Shown: one piece after another, positions 1 through 6,217 of the stretch
Layout: the number at the start of each line of letters is the position of its first letter
Position numbering within the stretch: the stretch's first letter is position 1
Origin: Verrucomicrobiota bacterium
Lineage (GTDB): Bacteria; Chlamydiota; Chlamydiia; Chlamydiales; Rhabdochlamydiaceae
NCBI GenBank assembly: GCA_903970455.1
Contig: CAJCIW010000058.1
Coordinates: forward strand, 1 to 8,610
DNA length: 8,610 bases
Direction of reading: 5' to 3'
Notes under the pieces: generated by a model
Told to the model about the DNA's origin: nothing
Databases searched by the model: none
What the model saw: the letters and a program-made list of their open reading frames with translations, nothing else
Translations under genes and position numbers: made by a program

Positions 1-216
1 TGTGTCATTTTTTGGTGGTATATTCAGAGACTTTTATGCCTAGATTGGACAAAACGAGCGTGCTAAGACCATGCGACCAGTCGGAATTTTTAATCGATCT
101 CATACTTCAGGGGCGACTATGTAAAGACTTTGAGGCAACGCTTATAGAATTCAATGATATAGGCGAAACGGCGCGATTCATCTCGGTCCTAAAGGGACCG
201 AGTTTTCTCGCGTCCA
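1..216. other. Left-edge stretch with no supported gene
   Basis: No gene here can be supported. One + strand frame stays open from the left edge to a TAA at 222-224, with TTG, GTG and ATG candidates at 12, 15 and 36, but none has a Shine-Dalgarno sequence. Its last codons run through the perfect hairpin at 182-202 and past the next gene's start. It could be the tail of a gene beginning outside the window, or chance. The hairpin is the only clear signal. Confidence 0.4.
182..206 (+). terminator. Putative intrinsic terminator or leader hairpin
   Basis: CTCGGTCC (182-189) pairs perfectly with GGACCGAG (195-202) around a five-base loop and is followed by TTTT (203-206). The 8-bp GC-rich stem with a short T-run fits a Rho-independent terminator for + strand transcription entering from the left. 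The T-run is short, so termination may be partial. It ends 20 bases before the ATG at 226, so it could instead lie in that gene's leader. No comparable T-run lies on the other side, so it is not bidirectional. Confidence 0.5.
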
Positions 217-225
217 GTGGATAAA

Positions 226-918
226 ATGCAAGCGCAATTTTATGAATTTGTGATTAGAGCAGAATCATCACCCTCGTTCCGAAATGATCCATCTATTAAG
301 CAGACACTCGCCAAAATCGAAGAGACTTCACAAACGGTCAGGTCGATATTTGGTCAAATTCAAATCTTCAACCATTGTTACGGAGTCATCAATGAGGAGC
401 TGAGAACTTATCAAACCTCAACCAAAGATCCCCGCCCACAAGATGCTTGGCTAGAGGCTAAATTGGAATTAATCCAACAAACTCTCCAGAGAGTAAAAGA
501 TAATGGCAGCATTGCTCGTGCTTTTCAACAGCTCGGGGAGAACCTCACCTCGGCTCTTCGCTCGGGGGAAACGTCGCTGAATTCAGCAAGCCCTCTCACT
601 GACTCTCTTGTGAAACAACTTGAGATTGAAAAGAGAAGCCTCGATATGACGGATTTTGGTGCCAACACAGCGGGTGAGTTTAATTCCTATTTGCCCTTCT
701 TTGAAAAGCTGCGAAAAATTTCTAATGATCATCTTGATCTAAAAGAAAAAAATCCGACTTTCATCAAAGTCTATACTCAAACTTATCACCTCATTACTCT
801 CTCAATATCCGAACATAGTGATCACATCTGGGATACTCCTCGACCAAGAGTTGTGGAAGAGATAAGGGGAATGACCAAATCTCTTGCGACGGTCATCGAC
901 AGAACAAACCCTATTTAA
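226..918 (+). CDS. Hypothetical helical soluble protein, unrecognised
   Basis: I do not recognise this 230-residue protein. It has no signal peptide, no membrane segment and no familiar catalytic motif. The composition is polar and rich in Gln, Glu, Lys, Ser and Leu, with long stretches that look alpha-helical (roughly residues 1-60, 75-120 and 125-215), so a helical-bundle or coiled-coil-like cytoplasmic protein is likely. The start is uncertain. ATG at 226 is chosen because GTGG five bases upstream could act as a weak ribosome binding site. GTG at 217 would add three residues, and the frame closes at the TAA at 190-192, so no earlier start is possible. A hairpin precedes the gene and two hairpins follow it, so it looks monocistronic. 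It may be lineage-restricted; a secreted effector role is possible but nothing in the sequence shows it. Confidence 0.72.
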   Translation: MQAQFYEFVIRAESSPSFRNDPSIKQTLAKIEETSQTVRSIFGQIQIFNHCYGVINEELRTYQTSTKDPRPQDAWLEAKLELIQQTLQRVKDNGSIARAFQQLGENLTSALRSGETSLNSASPLTDSLVKQLEIEKRSLDMTDFGANTAGEFNSYLPFFEKLRKISNDHLDLKEKNPTFIKVYTQTYHLITLSISEHSDHIWDTPRPRVVEEIRGMTKSLATVIDRTNPI

Positions 919-931
919 ATCGATATGCAGC

Positions 932-967
932 CCGATTGCTCAACCGAAAATAAGGTTTTGCAATCGG
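932..967 (+). promoter_or_regulatory. Interrupted long hairpin upstream of the Gdx exporter
   Basis: CCGATTGC (932-939) pairs with GCAATCGG (960-967). After a small symmetric internal loop, AACC (942-945) pairs with GGTT (954-957) around an eight-base A-rich loop, giving 12 bp in total. It starts 14 bases after the preceding stop codon. Its 3' arm shares bases 966-967 with the next, terminator-like hairpin, so the two cannot form fully at once. This may be part of a compound terminator for the upstream gene or an antiterminator-type leader for the exporter. The pairing is visible; the function is inferred. Confidence 0.4.
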
Positions 968-998
968 CCCGGACGCAAACGTCTTGCCATTTTTCTTT
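966..998 (+). terminator. Putative intrinsic terminator before the Gdx exporter
   Basis: GGACG (971-975) pairs with CGTCT (980-984, one G-T pair) around loop CAAA. The stem is extended by GGC (966-968) with GCC (986-988) across a small internal loop. ATTTTTCTTT follows directly at 989-998. The hairpin with a T-run fits Rho-independent termination of the gene ending at 918. The exporter starts only 43 bases further on, so it would need either readthrough or a promoter in this short gap; I find no good -35/-10 pair there. Confidence 0.5.
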
Positions 999-1040
999 GA
1001 ATCCTTATCCTAGAGTTAACTTCACGCGGAATAATACATC

Positions 1041-1367
1041 ATGTCCCTCGCTTGGATATTTCTTTTGCTGGCAGGATTCTTTGAAATCTGTTTTACGATC
1101 GCCTTAAAGTTCAGTCAGGGGTTCACACGCATTCTTCCCAGTATTATCACCGTGATTTTCATTGTGTTGAGCTTCTTTTCTGTTTCTCAGGCGATGAAGA
1201 GCATACCGATTGGAACTGCTTACGCTGTATGGGCTGGGATTGGCGCCGCCGGGACCGTCGTTTGCGGCATCATCTTTTTTGGAGATTCGTATCACATTAT
1301 TCGCCTGATTTCTATATTTTTGATCATTATCGGCATCATTGGCCTAAAACTCGCTCACGTGGAATGA
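1041..1367 (+). CDS. sugE: SMR family exporter, Gdx/SugE type (guanidinium exporter)
   Basis: This 108-residue, four-helix inner-membrane protein is of the small multidrug resistance family, which works as antiparallel dimers exchanging protons for cations. It matches the Gdx/SugE branch, whose characterised members export guanidinium, rather than the EmrE branch: it has QAMKSIPIGTAYAVW in helix 3 and GIIGLKL in helix 4. The essential proton/substrate glutamate is E15 in helix 1 (E13 in E. coli SugE). The serine equivalent to SugE S42 is S44, and the helix-3 Tyr and Trp are Y61 and W64. The helix-1 Trp found in SugE three residues after the Glu is F18 here, and WTGIG reads WAGIG, so specificity may differ. 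The start is the only sensible ATG, with a weak GGA about ten bases upstream. The length is normal. It overlaps the next gene by four bases, and no second SMR partner gene follows. Family assignment is secure; the substrate is inferred. Confidence 0.93.
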   Translation: MSLAWIFLLLAGFFEICFTIALKFSQGFTRILPSIITVIFIVLSFFSVSQAMKSIPIGTAYAVWAGIGAAGTVVCGIIFFGDSYHIIRLISIFLIIIGIIGLKLAHVE

Positions 1368-2218
1368 TCTTCTTTCTCTATTTTGCCTGTTGCCTGTGTC
1401 TGGCGTTTCGCAGCATTGCATCTGTCTTTTATGGCTTAAGAAAATTTAAATACTCACTTTTATTTTTAGTTTATCTGATTGTTGCATTCCCCCTTGTCTT
1501 ACCCATCGCATCTACCATAAAACAAGATCTCTTCATCAAAATCAGCGTTGCCGCTTTTTTAATCGCTCTGACAGCTTATTCCCTCTATCGGCAAAAGGGG
1601 AGAAGTGGTGAAAAATTTTCTTTGCGCAAGACACTCGTATGGATCTGTTTTCTGGCAATGGGTCCACTCCTCATGGGGATCAATGCGATTGAAAATCTAT
1701 CCACTGAAAAACCGGTTTTAAAAGTCTGCCTGACAGGGAAAACAGAAATAAGAGAGATGGTATGGAAAAATCCCACTGGCCCAATAAGGCACTCTTCTAT
1801 CGAATGTCATGAGATTGTTTTTCAGTGGATCGATGGGAAAGAGATTGCCCGCTTCTTATTATGCGGAGATCTGATTGGAGTACGTGCAAAAATCTTGCGT
1901 TTCCATCCTTTCCTCAATGCAATCGGAATCTCCAATAAGTTTCAGCCTGATCTGGTTTATACGGGGTATCGCCGCGCTGAAGATTATGGAGAGTTCCCTG
2001 TGGAAGCGCATTCCCTTGCTTTGGGAACATCTTTATTTCATTCTTTCCTCTTAAGAGGGTGGGAGACCTTGTTTTTTCATCATCCCCATTCTTTTTGGTT
2101 TAAGAGCGCAAACCTCGAATCCAACTATTTCCCCATTCTGGATAAGTCAGGTCAAGTTCTAGAAGCAGAATACTTTCTTACCCTCTCCTCGGCAGGATTG
2201 TCGGCGATAAAAATCTAA
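1364..2218 (+). CDS. Hypothetical protein with four N-terminal membrane segments
   Basis: This 284-residue protein is not one I recognise. The ATG at 1364 overlaps the exporter's TGA (ATGA), so the two are probably translationally coupled. Earlier in-frame starts would lie entirely inside the exporter gene and encode an Arg/His-rich stretch that looks like out-of-frame sequence. Four hydrophobic segments are predicted at about residues 1-20, 29-50, 58-76 and 88-107. About 175 mostly soluble residues follow. The most distinctive stretch there is FLLCGDLIGVRAKILRFHP with a nearby TGYRRAEDYGEF, which looks like a conserved domain core rather than random sequence. Coupling to a Gdx exporter suggests a membrane-linked role, but the context does not give a function. 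It is not a second SMR subunit. Confidence 0.8.
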   Translation: MIFFLYFACCLCLAFRSIASVFYGLRKFKYSLLFLVYLIVAFPLVLPIASTIKQDLFIKISVAAFLIALTAYSLYRQKGRSGEKFSLRKTLVWICFLAMGPLLMGINAIENLSTEKPVLKVCLTGKTEIREMVWKNPTGPIRHSSIECHEIVFQWIDGKEIARFLLCGDLIGVRAKILRFHPFLNAIGISNKFQPDLVYTGYRRAEDYGEFPVEAHSLALGTSLFHSFLLRGWETLFFHHPHSFWFKSANLESNYFPILDKSGQVLEAEYFLTLSSAGLSAIKI

Positions 2219-2262
2219 AAGATTTTCAAAATATACCGGATCGGTTAAAAACGAAATTTTAC

Positions 2263-2282
2263 TCTTCCTAAAAAAAGGAGGA
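2263..2282 (+). promoter_or_regulatory. Strong ribosome binding site within a possible masking hairpin
   Basis: AAGGAGGA (2275-2282) is a near-consensus Shine-Dalgarno sequence ending three bases before the ATG at 2286, and it fixes the start of the permease. Directly upstream, TCTTCCT (2263-2269) can pair with AGGAGGA (2276-2282) as a 7-bp stem with one G-T pair and an A6 loop. That would cover the whole ribosome binding site. The complementarity is visible; a role in translational control is inferred. Confidence 0.5.
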
Positions 2283-2285
2283 ATT

Positions 2286-3485
2286 ATGCACGTCGTACGG
2301 ACTTTCGGCCACGTGGTAGGAGGGACCTTGCTCGTCACGGGAACGAGCATTGGAGTAGGCATGTTGGCATTGCCTCTCGCTACGGCGAGCGGAGGATTTA
2401 TCCCCGCTGTTTTTGTCCACCTGATCTGCTGGGCTTTCATGTTAAGCACGGGCCTTTTGATCCTCGAGGCGTGCATTTGGATGCCCAGGGGCGCCAATTT
2501 GATCACTTTATCCTCTCGTCTTCTCGGAAAATGGGGCAAGACGTATTGCTGGATTCTTTATTTATTTCTTTTTTCATGCCTCATGGTAGCCCACATCGCT
2601 GGAGGTGGAGGGGTCGTTTCCGATTTGAGCAGCGGTACCCTCCCGCATTGGCTGGGAACAGTGATTTACGTTCTGGTTTTCTCTCCTGTCGTTTATTTTG
2701 GCGCTCTATGGGTCGATCGCTTAAATTTAATATTAATCGCAGGGGTTGCAATCACCTATCTTGTATTTGCCTCTTCTTCAGCCAGTTACGTTGTTCCCTC
2801 CTATCTCACGCACATGAATTGGGAAAAGATCTGGTGGGCGCTTCCTGTGATTTTTACTGCCTTTGGCTATCAAATCCTGATCCCGACACTCTTTAACTAC
2901 ATGAATCGAAATGTTCCAAAGGTGAGACTCGCCCTCATCTTAGGAACAACCATTCCTCTTCTCATGTACATCATCTGGGAATTTCTCATCCTTGGAATCG
3001 TGCCGCTTGAAGGAAATGGGGGGCTCCTGGAAGCATTAAAAAAAGGGCAAAACGCGGTAACGCCCCTCGGCAATTACATCCATAACCCCACACTTTTAGA
3101 AGTGGGAAGATTATTTGCTTTTTTTGCAATGACGACCTCTTTTTTAGGGATTTCTATCGCCTTCATCGATTTCTTGCTCGACGGTTTAAAACTTTCCAGG
3201 AAAGGGGCTCCAAAGATCACCGTCTGCGCGTTGATCTTCTTGATCCCTTTAGCTCTCACTCTGACCGACCCCCATTTGTTTATCGCGGCGTTGGGTGTTG
3301 CAGGAGGGATTGGAGTCGCTTTGCTTTTGGGAGCGCTCCCGGTGATGATGGTCTGGGCAGGAAGATACAGGCAAGGCTATTCCTTGACGCATCAACAATT
3401 GCCCGGTGGAAAGGTCACTTTATCTTTACTGTTGATCTTTGTCCTCTTTGAACTCACGATATCTGCATTACAAGTTTTCCCTTAA
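2286..3485 (+). CDS. tyrP: TyrP-like aromatic amino acid permease
   Basis: This 399-residue inner-membrane permease belongs to the hydroxy/aromatic amino acid permease family (TyrP, Mtr, AroP-unrelated; APC superfamily), which imports Tyr or Trp by proton symport. The family's first-helix signature is clear at residues 12-28 (GTLLVTGTSIGVGMLALPL region). A second conserved block near residues 195-240 contains FGYQILIPTLFNY and then IPLLMYIIWEFLILG. About eleven hydrophobic segments span the protein, and the length equals the family norm (about 400). A strong ribosome binding site precedes the ATG. The gene overlaps the converging oxidoreductase gene by 32 bases. Chlamydiae typically carry such tyrosine/tryptophan permeases, consistent with host amino acid scavenging. 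Family is secure; tyrosine versus tryptophan preference cannot be read from the sequence. Confidence 0.93.
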   Translation: MHVVRTFGHVVGGTLLVTGTSIGVGMLALPLATASGGFIPAVFVHLICWAFMLSTGLLILEACIWMPRGANLITLSSRLLGKWGKTYCWILYLFLFSCLMVAHIAGGGGVVSDLSSGTLPHWLGTVIYVLVFSPVVYFGALWVDRLNLILIAGVAITYLVFASSSASYVVPSYLTHMNWEKIWWALPVIFTAFGYQILIPTLFNYMNRNVPKVRLALILGTTIPLLMYIIWEFLILGIVPLEGNGGLLEALKKGQNAVTPLGNYIHNPTLLEVGRLFAFFAMTTSFLGISIAFIDFLLDGLKLSRKGAPKITVCALIFLIPLALTLTDPHLFIAALGVAGGIGVALLLGALPVMMVWAGRYRQGYSLTHQQLPGGKVTLSLLLIFVLFELTISALQVFP

Positions 3486-4488
3486 CTTTTCCTGTTTCCA
3501 AAAGCCGGTGCGCTTCGACGACCGTTTCAAGCTTCAATTCTCCCAATGTTTGAATCGGAGAAGGAGGGATAGAGCCGCTTTCCAGGAGTTTAGTGATCTG
3601 ATTCAGGTGATTGGAATAGATGCTCAACGCCTCTTTTGACCCTGAATAAGATTCGGCGCCGACGAAAATAAAGTGGAGAGAGAGATTTCTGTTAAAACAG
3701 AGAGTTCCCCTCGCCCAAACGGGGAATTCAAAAGCGGGATTTTCAGGAACCGCGGACACAAAATGGCCTGAATGAGCAGTGAGATCCAAACAAAGCTTTT
3801 TCATCTCTCCGCCGACGAAATCAAAAGTTGCATGGAAAAGTCTCTCTTCATGCATTGTAAGTAATTTCCGCTCCATCTGTTCGTGGGTCAATCCTTCGTA
3901 AATGAGAATATCTTCTTTATTGAGTCCCATCTCCTTTTGCAAAAAATCGGAGCTGGACTGGCTTCCCGCAACAGTAAAAATCCTCTTTGCTCCGGCAAAT
4001 TTTGCCATTTCAACAGCGATCGATCCCAACCCTCCGCCTGCTCCGGCAATAAAAATCGCATTGCCCTTTTTTATCGCGGATGAGGCGATGACCGCCCGAT
4101 AAGCGGTCAGACCAGAAAGCGGAATGGCGGCAGCTTGTTCAAAGGTAAGATTTTTCGGCTTTTTAGCGGCAAATTCGATAGGGAGGCAAAGGTATTCGGC
4201 GTAGCTGCCGTTAGAGGAGTGTCCAAAAGCCATGGCGTAGACTTCGTCTCCGACGGCAAACCCTTTCGTCTCCTCCCCAACCGCATCGATCACACCGCTG
4301 CAGTCCGCTCCCAAAATTAACGGCGTTTGCCCGCCAAACACCCCTTTCCGAATCTTAAAGTCGACAGGATTGAACCCTACAGCCTTGATCTGAATCCTGA
4401 TCTCCCCTCTTTTGGGCTCCGGTTTTTCTACTTCCTTCAGTTTCAATTGAGAACTATCCCCAAATGCTTCCAATACAACTGCTTTCAT
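3454..4488 (-). CDS. NADPH:quinone oxidoreductase-like MDR protein
   Basis: This 344-residue cytoplasmic enzyme belongs to the zinc-independent quinone reductase branch of the medium-chain dehydrogenase/reductase superfamily. The N-terminal GroES-like domain (about residues 1-125) opens MKAVVLEAFG and contains GFNPVDFKIRKG and LGADCSGVI. The Rossmann domain carries the nucleotide-binding motif AGAGGGLG at residues 148-155, preceded by the usual AAAIPLSGLTAYRA. No cluster of zinc-ligand cysteines is present. Known relatives reduce quinones or enones with NADPH; the substrate here is unknown. The start is fixed by AAAGGAGG (4495-4502, - strand), six bases before the ATG. The gene is divergent from the peptide-binding protein gene and overlaps the permease's 3' end by 32 bases. 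The motif GGGLG replaces the more usual GGVG pattern, but the domain looks intact. Confidence 0.92.
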   Translation of the reverse strand: MKAVVLEAFGDSSQLKLKEVEKPEPKRGEIRIQIKAVGFNPVDFKIRKGVFGGQTPLILGADCSGVIDAVGEETKGFAVGDEVYAMAFGHSSNGSYAEYLCLPIEFAAKKPKNLTFEQAAAIPLSGLTAYRAVIASSAIKKGNAIFIAGAGGGLGSIAVEMAKFAGAKRIFTVAGSQSSSDFLQKEMGLNKEDILIYEGLTHEQMERKLLTMHEERLFHATFDFVGGEMKKLCLDLTAHSGHFVSAVPENPAFEFPVWARGTLCFNRNLSLHFIFVGAESYSGSKEALSIYSNHLNQITKLLESGSIPPSPIQTLGELKLETVVEAHRLLETGKVKGKLVMQIS

Positions 4489-4529
4489 CTCAGGCCTCCT
4501 TTGAAGAAGGATATTCTACGGAATTTTCC

Positions 4530-4557
4530 ATTATTGAGATATGCACCAATTTAACAA
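4530..4557 (-). promoter_or_regulatory. Candidate promoter of the quinone reductase gene
   Basis: Read on the - strand, TTGTTA (4552-4557) and AATAAT (4530-4535) are separated by 16 bases, resembling a sigma-70 type -35/-10 pair (4 of 6 and 5 of 6 consensus matches). Transcription would start near 4522, giving a leader of about 34 bases containing the strong ribosome binding site. Spotted by eye in AT-rich DNA, so chance is possible. Confidence 0.35.
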
Positions 4558-4579
4558 TTTTTTATCGACAAAATTTGAT
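4551..4579 (+). promoter_or_regulatory. Candidate promoter of the OppA-like gene
   Basis: TTAACA (4551-4556) and TTTGAT (4574-4579) lie 17 bases apart, matching 5 of 6 and 4 of 6 positions of the sigma-70 consensus. The start of transcription would be near 4586, leaving a leader of only about 16 bases, consistent with the lack of a Shine-Dalgarno sequence. Its -35 almost coincides with that of the opposing candidate promoter. Confidence 0.35.
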
Positions 4580-4601
4580 CTAATTTTTTACTGTTAATGG
4601 A

Positions 4602-6125
4602 ATGGAAAAGACGCTCCGTTTAAGCTTCCAAAAAGACCCTCTGACTCTCGATCCACGAATAAGCAGCGATCCCACCTCCTCAACAATGGTATTTCTGCTC
4701 TTCAAAGGACTCACTCGTTTTGAGCCCGATCATACAATTCGCTGCGATTTGGCCAATTCCTTTCACATTTTGAATGGCTACAAAAAATTCATCTTCCAAT
4801 TGGGGAGACATTTTTGGTCGAATGGCGATTTGATCACTGCTCATGATTTTGTCCACTCTTGGAAACGGGCTCTCTCTCCTAATTTTCCCGTTTCAGCTTT
4901 GAATTTTTTTTATCAGATAAAAAATGCGGAAAAAGTAAAAAAAGGTCTGCTTCCTCTTGATAAAGTTGGTGTCTATGCAGAAAATGATTCCACACTGGTT
5001 GTAGAACTTGAACATCCGTGCCCCTATTTTCCCGAGCTCGTATCATTTTGTCCTTTCTTTCCTGTTTCTTCCAAAATCGATGAAGATAATATTTATTCTG
5101 TTTACAGCGGGGCGTTTGAATTACAAAGTTGGAATAAAGGAAAGGAGATACATTTAAAAAGAAATCTTCTCTGCAAGGGCACCACACAACTGAGCAACAT
5201 CGAAATAAGAATCATTCCGGATGAAACAGAGGCTTTTGGCTTATTTGAGAACGATCAGCTAGACTGGATCGGAGATCCTGTTTCTCCCCTTCCCGTCACC
5301 TATTTGCCAGCTCTTTTCTCGAACAAGCAAATTAAGCCAATTGCAGGGGTTGTGAGCTGTTGGTTTAATACCCTAACTCCCCCTTTTTCCAATGTCAATC
5401 TGCGAAAAGCATTTGCTTACGCTATTCCACGTGAAAAACTATTGAAAAAACTCCTAATCCCTGATGCTTTATCAGCCGACCACTTCTATCCTGGCATTTT
5501 ACGCGACGCCGCCTCTCCAATGAAGGAATGCCAAGAGACGGCAAGAGAACTATTTGGTGATGCTTTGCATCAACTGAATCGAAAACAACTAAAAATCACA
5601 CTTAGCTATGAAGCTACAGATGTATTTTCCCGGATCGCAGCCTTGTTAAAAGCGTATTGGGAGGAAACATTTAACATCACCATCAAGCTTGAGTCGTTAT
5701 CCTTTAAAGATTTTTTTCAAAGGCTTCCTCGTCGTGAATTTCAATTCGGCCTACTTCGGGTTCTTTCCCAATATACAGATGTGTTGAACTTTTTGGAGAG
5801 ATTCCAGTCGAGGGATCTCCCGAGAAATTTTTCCGGTTGGGAAAATTCAAAATATAAAACTCTTCTTAAACGGTATCAAAAAACGATAGACCGCTCAAAA
5901 CGGCAAATTCTGGCAAAGCAAGCTGAAAAGATCCTCTTGGAAGAAATGCCTATCGCTCCGATTTATTATAGTCACTATGTTTACATGCAAAAGCCCCATC
6001 TTCATCATCTTGCCATTTCACCGAATGGGATTGTGCAGTTCGACCGAGTGAAATTAGAAACCCGGCTCGCCTCGTTTAGTGAAGATCCATTGCAAGTCGC
6101 CAGTTATACTGCGGTCGGCTTGTAA
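4602..6125 (+). CDS. oppA: OppA-like oligopeptide-binding protein without signal peptide
   Basis: This 507-residue protein is a family 5 extracellular solute-binding protein of the OppA/DppA type, which captures peptides for an ABC importer. Family blocks line up with E. coli OppA in order: SFQKDPLTLDPRISSDPTSS near the start, LFKGLTRFEPD (about 33-43), FWSNGDLITAHDFVHSWKRA (71-90), a VELEHPCPYFPEL block (about 133-145), and a C-terminal lobe with the helical hinge region. The length equals a mature OppA. The oddity is the N-terminus: the protein begins directly at the mature-domain position with no hydrophobic signal or lipobox. An in-frame TAA at 4581-4583 leaves room for only six more residues, with no alternative upstream start. 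No clear ribosome binding site is visible. No opp permease or ATPase genes adjoin, so it is an orphan. Family is secure; localisation and partner are open. Confidence 0.9.
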   Translation: MEKTLRLSFQKDPLTLDPRISSDPTSSTMVFLLFKGLTRFEPDHTIRCDLANSFHILNGYKKFIFQLGRHFWSNGDLITAHDFVHSWKRALSPNFPVSALNFFYQIKNAEKVKKGLLPLDKVGVYAENDSTLVVELEHPCPYFPELVSFCPFFPVSSKIDEDNIYSVYSGAFELQSWNKGKEIHLKRNLLCKGTTQLSNIEIRIIPDETEAFGLFENDQLDWIGDPVSPLPVTYLPALFSNKQIKPIAGVVSCWFNTLTPPFSNVNLRKAFAYAIPREKLLKKLLIPDALSADHFYPGILRDAASPMKECQETARELFGDALHQLNRKQLKITLSYEATDVFSRIAALLKAYWEETFNITIKLESLSFKDFFQRLPRREFQFGLLRVLSQYTDVLNFLERFQSRDLPRNFSGWENSKYKTLLKRYQKTIDRSKRQILAKQAEKILLEEMPIAPIYYSHYVYMQKPHLHHLAISPNGIVQFDRVKLETRLASFSEDPLQVASYTAVGL

Positions 6126-6217
6126 CGTCGACTTTCTGCGGCTGCCTTTTTCCATTTGACTTTCCGTTCCCTCTCGCAAGCTTGCAGAAGATTGCTTAGA
6201 GCTCCACGCTTTGTCAG

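Noticed and set aside
12..224. Small + strand reading frame of about 70 codons at the left edge.
   Set aside because: It has only TTG/GTG or unsupported ATG starts, no ribosome binding site and no recognisable protein, and it runs through a perfect terminator-like hairpin. I could not support it as a gene, though it may be the tail of one starting outside.
918..1040. Known guanidine riboswitch before the Gdx exporter; the string CCGGACG at 969-975 recalls the guanidine-III class.
   Set aside because: The matching CCGG and pseudoknot partner needed for guanidine-III are missing, the loops are not ACGR as in guanidine-II, and no guanidine-I core is seen. Without a covariance model search I do not call one.
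1229..1363. Upstream extension of the membrane protein gene to an earlier ATG.
   Set aside because: The extension lies wholly inside the well-supported Gdx exporter gene and encodes an Arg/His-rich stretch typical of an out-of-frame reading. The ATGA overlap at 1364 is the natural start.
4541..4597. Eighteen-codon reading frame from ATG 4541 ending in Cys just before the OppA-like gene, considered as a broken lipoprotein signal.
   Set aside because: It is in another frame, lacks a positively charged start and a proper hydrophobic core, and ends in TAA. It more likely reflects AT-rich promoter DNA.
6126..6217. Bidirectional terminator between the convergent OppA-like and EamA genes; palindrome GCAAGCTTGC around 6175-6184.
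   Set aside because: The palindrome cannot form a stem with a usable loop and has no T-run on either side. A bulged CTCT/AAGC stem nearby is too weak. I see no convincing terminator in this 92-base gap.
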